Shown: positions 1-9,201, numbered from the stretch's first letter. The stretch is 33,608 nucleotides of DNA from an uncultured Spartobacteria bacterium (GCA_903916085.1 CAIWVL010000044.1:1-33608), one strand, 5' to 3'. Notes: generated from the letters alone by a model not told the origin. A program made the numbers and translations.

Positions 1-42
1 CTCAGGCAGACGATTCCGCTACGCTCCATCATTCTGCCTGAG
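1..42. repeat. 10-bp inverted repeat (ctcaggcaga 1-10 / tctgcctgag 33-42)
   Basis: Arms are exact reverse complements; may continue beyond the window edge. Confidence 0.5.
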
Positions 43-141
43 CGGCAGAATCTAGTTGCGCAGCTTTTACAGACAAAAATTTACACCGCCGACCTCGCAG
101 AATGTTGACCGATCTGCTCTTATGGAAAGAGCCGCACGCCC

Positions 142-1357
142 ATGATCACTTTTCTGCACATTAAGAACTTCCAGAGCCTCCGGGACGTGCCTCTTGCGCT
201 TGGAGCTCTGAATTTTTTTTATCGGCACCAATGCCAGTGGTAAATCCAATGTATTCGATGCGCTCCGAGTCCTTCAGGGCGTCGGGTATGGTTTTGCAAT
301 CGGCGAAGTCTTAGACGGAAAACCCAAGAGCGCGACGAGTGAAGTGTGGGAAGCGGTTCGTGGCGGGAGTGCAAAAGCCTCTTTTGCGGGAGCTCCAAAT
401 GAACCCATCACGTTTGAGATTCAGCTTGAGGGGGCGAGCGGCACCGCCAGTTACGGGCTGAGTTTTGATGCCATCAATCAGCGGCTCGTGAATGAGTGGC
501 TGAGCGTTGGTGATAAAAGCATCTTTGACTCCAGGCTGTTATCCCAAGATGAAGCAAGTCCCGTTTTTTACGTTCGTTATTACACGGGCAAAAAAGCGCC
601 TCCGTCTAAACTTTCCTTTGCTGCAAATCGGCCCGTTTTGTCCCAAATCGCCTTTGGGAACGATGGAAAATGTGCCTCCAAACATGTCGAACTAGCCAAA
701 GGTGTCTGCGTTGCGCTCGCAAATATGCAGCGAATCGACCCCTCGCCGTCTGTCTTGCGGTCTTACTCTCAGGCGCAACAAATCTCTCGCATGGGCGATC
801 GCGGGGAGAACTTCGCTGCGCTTGTGCGTACCATTTGCAAAGATTCCAAACTCAAGGATGCCTACCTCTCCTGGTTACGGCACCTCCGTCCGGATGAAAT
901 TCAAGATGTTGGCGTCATGACTGGAGCCGTTGGGGAGCCGCTCTTTTGCCTGACAGAGATGAATGGCGCAGTCTTTCCTGCACCTGTGCTTAGTGATGGC
1001 ACGCTAAGGTTTGCTGCCATTGTGGCTGCCTTTCTTCAGCCGGACATGCCGGCTCTCCTCAAAATCGAAGAAATCGAAAACGGGATTCACGCGAATCGGA
1101 TGCGTCTTTTGGTTGAATTGCTCCGTATCCGCGCGCAAGCGGGGAAAACTCAAGTAATCGCAACAACCCATTCTCCCATCGTGCTCGCTTGGCTCAAAGA
1201 GTCGGAATACGCGTATACCTTTTTCTGCAAACGGGGTGAGGAAACAGGAGAGTCAAAGATTCTTCCCCTTACTCAAGTCCCAAACTTTACGGAAATCGTC
1301 AGAAAGCAGCCCATTAGCGAACTGTTCTCGGAGGGATGGATGGAGGCTGCCTTATGA
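142..1357 (+). pseudogene. AAA family ATPase (SMC/RecF-like, AAA_21 type), frameshifted in an 8-T run at 213-220
   Basis: ATG at 142 reads MITFLHIKNFQSLRDVPLALGALNFF; removing one T from 213-220 gives ..LNFFIGTNASGKSNVFDALRVLQG (Walker A GTNASGKS) in frame with the 344-1357 ORF, which carries ..LLKIEEIENGIHANRM.. and ..TQVIATTHSPIVL.. (Walker B/signature-like). Confidence 0.8.
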
Positions 1358-1590
1358 GTTTTAAGGTGCTCGTTATCCCAGAAGACCCAACTCTTAATGG
1401 TTATATTTTAAAGCCTTTAACGGAAGCCGTTTTGGCTGCGGCTGGTAAACCAAAGGCAAAAGTCATTGTTCTCTCGAAGCCATCTGTGGGCGGCTATGAC
1501 CAAGCCCTTCGAGCGATCAAAGAAACACTCCCTGATGCGTACAGCCACTGGGATCTGTGGATTTTCATTCCCGACGCGGATCGAGCTTCT
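1354..1590 (+). pseudogene. N-terminal portion of the ATPase partner protein (small hypothetical/TOPRIM-like), truncated
   Basis: ATGA overlap with the ATPase stop; MSFKVLVIPEDPTLNGYILKPLTEAVLAAAGKPKAKVIVLSKPSVGGYDQALRAIKETLPDAYSHWDLWIFIPDADRAS then abrupt change in character and early stop. Confidence 0.55.
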
Positions 1591-1688
1591 CCTCAAGCCA
1601 TTATCGGTCCCGCCTGGCTGTGGACCGCTCGTTTGAAATTATTGCGGAGACGCTGAACCGCTGCTTCAAGATTGCTCCGGAACAGTGA
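1587..1688 (+). pseudogene. HepT-like (DUF86) fragment
   Basis: Frame starting at 1587 reads FSSSHYRSRLAVDRSFEIIAETLNRCFKIAPEQ*, resembling the HepT/DUF86 segment RLAVERSFEIIGEALNRL. Confidence 0.5.
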
Positions 1689-1734
1689 GCGGTCAGCAGG
1701 CGTAGCAGAGTAGTCGCCAACGGTCATTGGCATT

Positions 1735-1763
1735 GCAATTTGGGACAGGGTGTCCCAAATTGC
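1735..1763. promoter_or_regulatory. Perfect palindrome gcaatttgggaca-ggg-tgtcccaaattgc; candidate operator
   Basis: 13-bp arms are exact reverse complements with a 3-nt spacer, immediately upstream of the likely GTG start (1768) of the DUF4143 ATPase. Confidence 0.6.
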
Positions 1764-1767
1764 TTGG

Positions 1768-2916
1768 GTGATACTCAGGGACCACATTCTCGCGGCCTTA
1801 GGTGACTCGCTTCAACGCTCTCCCGCCGTTGCGCTGCTTGGCCCTAGGCAAACAGGTAAAACTACGATAGCACGAGCCATAGCCGAGGCTTACCAAGCTC
1901 GTTTTTTTGACTTGGAGGACCCTGCGGATCAGGCTGCACTCCAGAATCCAATGTTGGCTCTGGGTGACCTCAAAGGGCTGGTCATTTTAGATGAAGTCCA
2001 ACGCGCTCCAGCTCTATTTCCTGTCCTTAGAGTCCTGATTGATCGACCCGAAGCTCCAGCGCGGTTTCTTCTGCTCGGCAGCGCGTCACCGAACTTTGTG
2101 CGTGGTGTTACGGAAACCCTGGCAGGAAGGGTAGCCTTTTTAGAGATGCAAGGATTCCACCTAGACGAGGTGGGCAAGCCAGCGAGCAGGGCACTATGGG
2201 AAAGAGGTGGCTTCCCTCGGTCCTATCTGGCGGCTGACAGTACACAGAGCTTTTATTGGAGGAAGGACTTCATCCGCACCTTTGTTGAAAAAGAGTTTGC
2301 CACGCTGGGGCTGGGTGCAACGCCAGCATCCTTGGGGAGATTGTGGAGTATGGCGGCACACTATCATGGCCAGATTCTGAACGCATCCGAACTTGGCCGA
2401 TCACTTGGAGAGACCAACAAAACTGTGCAGCGCCATCTGGAAATGCTCTCGGCGGGATTCATGGTGCGGCTACTTCCTCCGTGGTTTGAGAATCTGGGGA
2501 AGAGGTTGGTGCGCAGCCCAAAGCTTTTCGTGCGTGATAGCGGCCTTCTGCACGCCCTGCTAGGTATCAGCGATGAATCTGTGCTGTTCGGGCATCCCAA
2601 GCTCGGAGCCAGTTGGGAGGGCTTTGCCATGGAACAAATCCTCGCACGTTTGCCCTATTGTGAACCTTACTTTTGGGCAACACAGGGTGGGGCTGAGCTC
2701 GACTTGTTCCTCACTTTAGGGGGCAAGCGACTCGGCTTTGAGTTCAAAGTGCACGACGCACCGGGCATGACACGTTCCATGGGCTCTGCCAGCGTGGATC
2801 TGAAGTTAGACCACCTCTTCGTGGTCACACCCGGCCAAAAGGGCTACCGAATTTCGGAAACTGCTGAAGTGCTCCCCTTAAGTGATCTAATCGACCGTCT
2901 TCACAAAATGCAGTGA
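1768..2916 (+). CDS. ATP-binding protein, AAA_14 + DUF4143 domains (ORF open from 1750)
   Basis: VALLGPRQTGKTTIARAIAE (Walker A), LVILDEVQRAPALFPVLRVLID (Walker B), LGSASPNF, C-terminal GASWEGFAMEQIL..ELDLFLTLGGKRLGFEFKV (DUF4143 nuclease-like). Confidence 0.9.
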   Translation: MILRDHILAALGDSLQRSPAVALLGPRQTGKTTIARAIAEAYQARFFDLEDPADQAALQNPMLALGDLKGLVILDEVQRAPALFPVLRVLIDRPEAPARFLLLGSASPNFVRGVTETLAGRVAFLEMQGFHLDEVGKPASRALWERGGFPRSYLAADSTQSFYWRKDFIRTFVEKEFATLGLGATPASLGRLWSMAAHYHGQILNASELGRSLGETNKTVQRHLEMLSAGFMVRLLPPWFENLGKRLVRSPKLFVRDSGLLHALLGISDESVLFGHPKLGASWEGFAMEQILARLPYCEPYFWATQGGAELDLFLTLGGKRLGFEFKVHDAPGMTRSMGSASVDLKLDHLFVVTPGQKGYRISETAEVLPLSDLIDRLHKMQ

Positions 2917-2989
2917 TCGTTTGTGGCATTTTTCAATAGCAAGTCGGGCTTTTCTGGCGGGTTAGCCGACATTGTGGGGAGCCTCGAAT

Positions 2990-3057
2990 CATGGCGGACA
3001 TAAAGCACGCTAAGGACGAAGCGCGCTGCGCTTCACTTCGGACTTTCGGCCGCCATG
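2990..3057. repeat. Nested inverted repeats between convergent genes
   Basis: Outer arms catggcgg (2990-2997)/ccgccatg (3050-3057); inner gaagcgc (3018-3024)/gcgcttc (3028-3034). Confidence 0.45.
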
Positions 3058-3119
3058 CGGTTGGACTGGGGCTGCGATGATTCCTTCAATCAGACCGAAA
3101 ATCTTCGCCGCACTACCTC

Positions 3120-4073
3120 CTAGATGACCCAGTCGTCCCAAGTGACGCCACGCTTGTCTTTGTCCAGAATCTGTAGCTGGCGTTCCTCGTAAAACACGAG
3201 CGAACGCGGGGGCACGCTGTGGGTGAGGAACACGCTGGCTGCGACGGTCGAACCTGCGCCCACTACAGTATCGCCTCCCATAATGGTCGCGCCCGCGTAG
3301 ATCGTGACGTGATCCTCAAGAGTGGGATGTCGTTTTTTGCCTCGCAAAGCTTGTCCTCCAGAGAGCGAGCGGGCAATCAGGGACACGCCTTGATAAAGTT
3401 TGCAGTGCGCCCCGATGACCGCCGTTTCGCCAATCACGACCCCGGTGCCGTGATCGATGAAGAAATGAGAGCCAATTTTTGCGCCCGGATGAATGTCGAT
3501 ACCGGTGCGAGCGTGGGCCCATTCGGTCATCATGCGTGGTAAAATGGGCACGGCCGCCTGGTAGAGGACGTGGGCCATTCGCTGGATAGCTAAGGCTTCT
3601 ACAAAAGGATAAGCCACAATAATTTCTGGCGTTCCAGAGGCCGCTGGATCTCCCACAAAAGCTGCCTCGACGTCTGTCGAAAGAAGGGCACGCACCCGAG
3701 GGAGCGTCTCTAGAAATCCTTCAAGTACAGACTCCGCACTTTCACTCGGGGCCGGGTCTGGATGGAGGCGAATGCTCTTGGTGAGTTCCTGTAGGAGCCG
3801 GTCGGCAATGGAGAAAACCCGGTGCGAGGTGAGGCGGGTTAAGTGGTGGGAGTGAATGGGTTCCTGATCGTGAAATCCTGGGAAAACCAGTTGGAGTAGA
3901 TCCTCGCAAATGGCCGCCAGCGCACGTTTTGAAGGCAGGTTCGTTTCGTCCAAATTGTTCAGTCCACCCGTCATCCGGTAGGAATCCATGATGGTTCCCG
4001 TGATCTTACCCAAGTTGAAGTTCATTGCGGGACAAGGGTGCGGCTTTGCGGCGGCGTCTTCAACAGATAACAA
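3120..4073 (-). CDS. cysE: Serine O-acetyltransferase (exact start uncertain)
   Basis: Left-handed beta-helix hexapeptide region GTGVVIGETAVIGAHCKLYQGVSLIARS..KRHPTLEDHVTIYAGATIMGGDTVVGAGSTVAASVFLTHSVPP. Confidence 0.88.
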   Translation of the reverse strand: MLSVEDAAAKPHPCPAMNFNLGKITGTIMDSYRMTGGLNNLDETNLPSKRALAAICEDLLQLVFPGFHDQEPIHSHHLTRLTSHRVFSIADRLLQELTKSIRLHPDPAPSESAESVLEGFLETLPRVRALLSTDVEAAFVGDPAASGTPEIIVAYPFVEALAIQRMAHVLYQAAVPILPRMMTEWAHARTGIDIHPGAKIGSHFFIDHGTGVVIGETAVIGAHCKLYQGVSLIARSLSGGQALRGKKRHPTLEDHVTIYAGATIMGGDTVVGAGSTVAASVFLTHSVPPRSLVFYEERQLQILDKDKRGVTWDDWVI

Positions 4074-4116
4074 AGCGAGGGTTGAGATAGATGAATGACT
4101 CGCTACGCTAAGACCT

Positions 4117-5121
4117 ATGGATTCCCCCTCTCATTCCAGACTCTCTTCCAATGCGCTTTCGAATGCTGTATCTCGGCGGCAGGCATTGCGTTCGGTAGCC
4201 GCTGGTGTGGCAACTGGCAGTCTGGTCGGGGGAAGTTTTAGCGTTCTCGGGGCAGAGGCGGTAGCCGCGCCTCGGATGCACGGCATTGAGCTCTCCAGAC
4301 AGTCGATTGCGCACTGGTGTTTTGGTCGCAGCCTGTGGAAGTGGTCTTTGGAGCGTACGTGCGAGGTGGCTCGGGAGTTGGGGTGTGGCAGCGTGGAGTT
4401 ATTAACTCCAAATCTTTTGCCCACTTTGAGCGTTTATGGGCTCAAATGTGCCATGGTTTCACTCGAGTTACCATCTGGAGTCAAAGGGTTTGAGTCCGGT
4501 TGGAATAATCCCCAAAACTGGGACATGCTCGAAGCTTCAACCCGCACTTCTCTGGCGGCAGCGGCCCAAGCGGGAGCGCCCAACGTGATTGCTTTTGTGG
4601 GCATGAAGGCTCGGAACTTGCAAAATCCGGCCGCTGGTGAGTTTGCCATGGAGGAGGGAGCGGAACACTGTGTCAACGGTCTGAAGCGCGTGGCGATCGA
4701 GGCGGAAAAGCTAGGAGTCAACCTCTGTCTTGAAATGCTCAACAGTCGGGACAGTTCGGCACCCATGCGCGGACATCCGGGCTATCAGGGGGATCACGTA
4801 GAGTACTGTGTAAACATCTTAGAACGCATCGGTTCACCGCGCGTGAAGCTCCTGTTTGACGTGTATCATGTTCAAATCATGGATGGCGATGTGATCCGCA
4901 GAATCCAGCAGCACGCGGCGTGGATTGGGCACGTACACACGGCAGGAGTGCCAGGGCGAGGTGAACTAGACGGTACACAGGAGGTTTTTTACCCAGCCAT
5001 TGCCCGCGCATTGTCAGGAGTGGGTTATACTGGGTTTGTGGGCCACGAGTTTATGCCAACGCGTGACCCTGTGGAGGGCTTGAAAGAAGCTGTCCAGGCT
5101 TGTGCAGGGGGAGAGGCTTAG
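4117..5121 (+). CDS. Sugar phosphate isomerase/epimerase family TIM barrel, hydroxypyruvate isomerase-like, Tat-exported
   Basis: Twin-arginine leader SRRQALRSVAAGVATGSLVGG; LLFDVYHVQIMDGDVIRRIQ..WIGHVHTAGVPGRGELDGTQEVFYPAIARAL..GYTGFVGHEFMP. Confidence 0.85.
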   Translation: MDSPSHSRLSSNALSNAVSRRQALRSVAAGVATGSLVGGSFSVLGAEAVAAPRMHGIELSRQSIAHWCFGRSLWKWSLERTCEVARELGCGSVELLTPNLLPTLSVYGLKCAMVSLELPSGVKGFESGWNNPQNWDMLEASTRTSLAAAAQAGAPNVIAFVGMKARNLQNPAAGEFAMEEGAEHCVNGLKRVAIEAEKLGVNLCLEMLNSRDSSAPMRGHPGYQGDHVEYCVNILERIGSPRVKLLFDVYHVQIMDGDVIRRIQQHAAWIGHVHTAGVPGRGELDGTQEVFYPAIARALSGVGYTGFVGHEFMPTRDPVEGLKEAVQACAGGEA

Positions 5122-5181
5122 ACGGACAAGGCAAATGCTTTTGTCAGCGGTAGTGGTTTGTTTAATACTTTAAATTCTACA

Positions 5182-7161
5182 ATGGCTTTTACGTTCGAGT
5201 GTCCTCATTGCGCCCAGAGTTTTGAAGCTGAAGTGGAGCTGTGTGGCTCCACTTGTAACTGCTCTAATTGCGGTGGTTTGTTTCTGGTTCCGGAGGTTGA
5301 TTTAAGTACCTTGGAGCGCTTGGATTCAGCCTCGTTTGCCAATACTGAGGCTTTAGAAATGGCTCTGGACGCAACGCGAGTCCAGGCGAAAAAGGTCGAA
5401 GAGGCGCTCCAAGAGGAGGTGAAGAGGCTGAACGCAAAAAACGTTGCCCTCGAAAATTCTCTGACCGCCGAGCGCAGCCGTTTGGAGGCGCGGGTGGGTG
5501 CGTTGGAGGGAGAGCGCGAGGCGGCCCAGAAGCGCTTGGAACAGGCGGAAACCGCCGCGAAGGGACCAGCGGCTGAGGCGATGAAGCTGCGTGGCGAGTT
5601 GGAGCGGATGAGTGCGGAGAAGGCGGCGCTTGAGCAGGCGAACGCACAGGAGCGCAGCCGTTTGGAGGCGCGGGTGGGTGCGTTGGAGGAAGAGCGCGAG
5701 GCGGTCCAGAAGCGCTTGGAACAGGCGGAGACCGCCGCGAAGGGACCAGCGGCTGAGGCGATGAAGCTGCGCGGCGAGTTGGAGCGGATGAGTGCGGAGA
5801 AGGCGGCGCTTGAGCAGGCGAACGCACAGGAGCGCAGTCGGTTGGAGGCGCGAACGGCTGGGTTCGCCTCGGAACGTACCGCAAATGCGCTTCGGGCCGA
5901 TCAGGCGGAAGCTGCAGTCAATGGACTAGTGGCAGAGGTAGAACGCCTGACTCATGAAAGAGCAGCTTTGGATCGTCGTGTTGCTGAGGAGCGAAACCAT
6001 TTGGAAGCCCGGTTACGCGAGGCGGAGAAGGGTAGGGAAGCTGCCCTACTGCGGGTGGAAAACTCTGAGCGCCAGCTTCTTGAGCTCCAGTCTAAAGTCG
6101 AGTCCCTGTCGAAAAAGAAGTCTTCAACAGCCTCGCCTTCTCGCGAGCGAGGTGCTGAAAAGGAGTTACGTGAGATACTCGCTCAAAGGGACTTAGCGTT
6201 GGAAACGCTTTCAGCTCAACTATCATCCGCCGAGGAGCGCGCCGCATCCTTGGCGGCAACTTCGATTTCCTCCACCTCAGCCGCGCTCTCGCCAAGCACG
6301 TCCTCAAAGCGTCCGATTCCCCTCTGGACAGCCCTAGCTACTGGGGTTGTCTTAGGCGTGGGGCTTGCTAAGATCGCATCTCACTCGAACACTGCAGAGC
6401 CGTCAGTACCCCCTGTTGCACACTCCTCTGTCGCCCAAGCGTCTGAGTCCAAACTTTCTGAGGAGACTCAGCCTGCCTCTCGGTCTGGTTCAGATGCGTC
6501 TGTCGGCAACCCGCCATCAGCGTCAGTCTCCACTTCGGCAACCCCGAGCGGAGGATTTTCAGCCGGGATGCCGAGCCGCCTACCCGAAGGTTTTTTGGGT
6601 ATTAAATTTGGCACTGATCTGGTTGAACTCACGGGACGGGGACAATGGCAGGAAACCGCCGGAAAACGCCACCGAAAGGCAGAATTGCTTGGAGCATCGG
6701 TCGAAGCCGTGCTCACTCCCGATGATGCCGGCCGCCTTGTCATGGGCTCTTACGTGCGAATGGCAGCTCGACAGCCCGAATCTCTGACTCCTTTTTTAGA
6801 ATGGGCCGTCAATGCCCAAGACGCAGTCAGCGCGCTCTACGGAGAACCGAGCCGTCTTCACCGCGTCGAGGGTTCAGCCGAGGCCTCGGAGGTCGTGCGG
6901 AGGATTGCCTCAGGTGCTGATTTTTATGAGGCGACTTGGGAGCGCGAGGGCGAAGACACAATGATGGATCTCAGTATCCGGGTATTCAATGAGCGCACCG
7001 TTGTCTTTCGCTTGGAGTATCGCAGCCGCGAGCTTGTGACCGCTTTTCAGGAAAGGCAGGCCAACGCAGAAAAAGCATCAGCCGAGCAGTCACCGACGGA
7101 GAAGCCTTCGGAAAAGGTCTCAGAGGAAAAAACGCCAGTATCCCCATCGTCCGCTCCCTGA
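5182..7161 (+). CDS. Zinc-ribbon, coiled-coil, single-TM protein
   Basis: N-terminal FECPHCAQSFEAEVELCGSTCNCSNCGGLF (CxxC pairs), long heptad region LEARVGALEEEREAVQKRLEQAETAAK.., TM RPIPLWTALATGVVLGVGLAKIA. Reading frame also open from 5158. Confidence 0.85.
   Translation: MAFTFECPHCAQSFEAEVELCGSTCNCSNCGGLFLVPEVDLSTLERLDSASFANTEALEMALDATRVQAKKVEEALQEEVKRLNAKNVALENSLTAERSRLEARVGALEGEREAAQKRLEQAETAAKGPAAEAMKLRGELERMSAEKAALEQANAQERSRLEARVGALEEEREAVQKRLEQAETAAKGPAAEAMKLRGELERMSAEKAALEQANAQERSRLEARTAGFASERTANALRADQAEAAVNGLVAEVERLTHERAALDRRVAEERNHLEARLREAEKGREAALLRVENSERQLLELQSKVESLSKKKSSTASPSRERGAEKELREILAQRDLALETLSAQLSSAEERAASLAATSISSTSAALSPSTSSKRPIPLWTALATGVVLGVGLAKIASHSNTAEPSVPPVAHSSVAQASESKLSEETQPASRSGSDASVGNPPSASVSTSATPSGGFSAGMPSRLPEGFLGIKFGTDLVELTGRGQWQETAGKRHRKAELLGASVEAVLTPDDAGRLVMGSYVRMAARQPESLTPFLEWAVNAQDAVSALYGEPSRLHRVEGSAEASEVVRRIASGADFYEATWEREGEDTMMDLSIRVFNERTVVFRLEYRSRELVTAFQERQANAEKASAEQSPTEKPSEKVSEEKTPVSPSSAP
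5471..5852 (+). repeat. 180-bp in-frame tandem repeat, two copies plus partial third
   Basis: 5471-5650 and 5651-5830 are nearly identical with exact 180-bp offset (60-aa unit), partial third copy agcgcagtcggttggaggcgcg from 5831. Confidence 0.9.
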
Positions 7162-7295
7162 CGGGTAGCACGAGGCGCTCGCCCGGATCGCTTTCAGCTA
7201 ACTCATATCTCCGATTTCTCTGATACCCTCTGTAAATCCACCTGAGCGCGAGGTGTAAGCTGCACTGTACGCATCGATCGCTTATATTACAGCAA

Positions 7296-7899
7296 TTGCC
7301 AAACACAAAAACTGCGGTCCTACAGCCGCTAAACTGTTGGGCCGACTCTCTCCTGAGCTCGCCGTTTTGCTTTGCGAAACACTTACAGATAAGGAGCTTC
7401 CAACCGTTTAGTGGTTTGCGAAAGGATGATCACCGTTTTTCCCGCCAAATCGCAGGCATCTGTGGCGGGGACTTTACTTGCCGTCAATTGCTCGGCACGG
7501 TCCCTCTGACGTTGTCGTGGCGATCGATACCTCTGGTTCGATGTCGTGCTTGGAGCTTGGAAAGATTCTGGGTGAGATCACGAAACTCCGTGCGTGTTTT
7601 GAATGTTGAATGACCATCTTGCGGGTGATGCGGCGATTGCATGTGTGGACACGTATGAACCGTCTGAGCACATTCCTTTTGAGAATTTTGAATTGCACGG
7701 GCGAGGAGGTACTAACTTTAACGTGGCTTTTGATTGGATCAGGGAAAAGCAGGAAGCGGAAGGACTGGAACTCGATGTCCTTTTTTATTTAACGGATGGT
7801 TAGGGAACGTTTATCCCCATTGATCCAGAGGTTCTGACGGTTTGGGTTTACACGGCGAAAGCTGAGCAACCTCCATTTGGGCTTTCAATCAGCACCTGA
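7296..7899 (+). pseudogene. VWA-like metallopeptidase (DUF2201) pseudogene with several frameshifts and an in-frame TAG
   Basis: Pieces in different frames: AKHKNCGPTAAKLLGRLSPELAVLLCETLTD / FQPFSGLRKDDHRFSR / PPNRRHLWRGLYLPSIARHGPSDVVVAIDTSGSMSCLELGKILGEITKLRACFE / NDHLAGDAAIACVDTYEPSEHIPFENFELHGRGGTNFNVAFDWIREKQEAEGLELDVLFYLTDG*GTFIPIDPEVLTVWVYTAKAEQPPFGLSIST. Confidence 0.8.
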
Positions 7900-8126
7900 G
7901 GGGAGGGAGGGGGGGCTTCTCTGGCAAACCTGACCGCCCGTGCCAGGGCGAACTGGCGGCCTTGTGGGAAGCGATCATTCGGCCTTGGGTCAGCCTTTTT
8001 GGTTGTTGAATGTGCATGTTACTGTGCGTTGAATAAAAAAGAATAAAAATTACCTTGTCCCGAGTCAGTTTTTGATTACGAACTGCCTCCTTATTTATTC
8101 GGATTTGATAATGTACGCACCCCTTA

Positions 8127-9158
8127 ATGAAATTGCGATTATTAATAACACGCCGCGTTTCTCACAGGATTGCGATCGCCCTAGCGGCACTTCTGACGTT
8201 TGATTCTTGGATTAAGGCTGCGTCCTTAGTCTCTGAGCCTGTGGGGTGTATACGGGTCACGATTCCGCCGCCTGTAGATGGGGTGAGTACCCGGGGGGTC
8301 TTGGGAACGCCGTTCAATCGAGCGAGTGTTTATCGTGGTGTAAATGTCTCAATGGCCGTGTCAAACGGCGTTTCCACTCTTACTTGTGCTTCGCCTGGTT
8401 GGACGGCAGGGCAGTTTGTGACTGAGGTTCACTATCTCAAAATCAGATCCGGGCTGAATGCCGGACGCGTTTTTCAAATCACGGCGAACACCGCGAACTC
8501 GGTCTCCGTCAATGCGGGGACGGTGAGTTTGGGTAGTCGAGAATCGTTGGAAATCTTTCCCGCGCAAACGTTAGGTAGTCTTTTTGGTACAGAAAACTTT
8601 CCGCTGCGAACTGGAACCTCTGAATCTACCGCCGATTTGGTTCGCTTGCACGACGGTTCGAGTTGGGTCACTTATTTCCATAATGGCGTCCATTGGCGGA
8701 CGCGAAACTTTGAGACTTCCCAGGACAACACGGTGTTGCGTCCAGAGCAGGGAATCATTGTGGTGTGCGGGGGGAGCAGTGCGGTGAGTGTCAATCTCTT
8801 CGGGGCGGTGAGTGTCACCCCTGAACTGAGCGCGCTTCCCGGGTCGGGTGAAAGCCTCGTTTCAAACCGGTCTCCCGTTCCGATAACCTTGAGCCGTCTG
8901 AATCTCCAAAGCTCCACGGGTTGGGTTGCGGGTTCCACTGCCTCGCAGGCGGATGCCGCAATGCGCTGGAATGGTGCCTCTTGGAATGTCTACTATCACA
9001 CAGGGAGTCATTGGCAAATGGCAGGTTCGCTTGCAAGCCAGGACGATGCTCCAATCTCAGCGGGGGAGTCGCTGTTGATCCGTCGAAAGGACGGTTCCAT
9101 TCGGAGTGGCACACTGTTAAGCGGCACGGCTGCGTTTAGTTTTAGTCCTGTTCCGTGA
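8127..9158 (+). CDS. Secreted protein resembling the TIGR02597 family
   Basis: Signal-like N-terminus; VSEPVGCIRVTIPPPVDGVSTRGVLGTPFNRASVYRG.. and HYLKIRSGLNAGRVFQITANTANSVSVN.. resemble TIGR02597 proteins known from Verrucomicrobia. Confidence 0.75.
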   Translation: MKLRLLITRRVSHRIAIALAALLTFDSWIKAASLVSEPVGCIRVTIPPPVDGVSTRGVLGTPFNRASVYRGVNVSMAVSNGVSTLTCASPGWTAGQFVTEVHYLKIRSGLNAGRVFQITANTANSVSVNAGTVSLGSRESLEIFPAQTLGSLFGTENFPLRTGTSESTADLVRLHDGSSWVTYFHNGVHWRTRNFETSQDNTVLRPEQGIIVVCGGSSAVSVNLFGAVSVTPELSALPGSGESLVSNRSPVPITLSRLNLQSSTGWVAGSTASQADAAMRWNGASWNVYYHTGSHWQMAGSLASQDDAPISAGESLLIRRKDGSIRSGTLLSGTAAFSFSPVP

Positions 9159-9201
9159 CTCTCCTCGCACTTAGACGCCATTGGTTAAGTCCACTCCTTC
9201 C

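Noticed and set aside
1-114. Open frame at the left edge (LRQTIPLRSIILPERQNLVAQLLQTKIYTADLAEC*) as a C-terminus of an upstream gene
   Set aside because: Plausible but too short to assign; not called as a feature.
5471-5852. Tandem repeats as a possible CRISPR array
   Set aside because: 180-bp in-frame units without unique spacers; coding coiled-coil repeat.
5264-5884. 206-aa ORF on the - strand
   Set aside because: Antisense to the high-GC coiled-coil repeat; Pro/Ser/Ala-rich translation typical of a shadow ORF.
8106-8111. GATAAT as a -10 box for the secreted array
   Set aside because: No convincing -35 at the right spacing and it lies only 15 bp before the first start codon.
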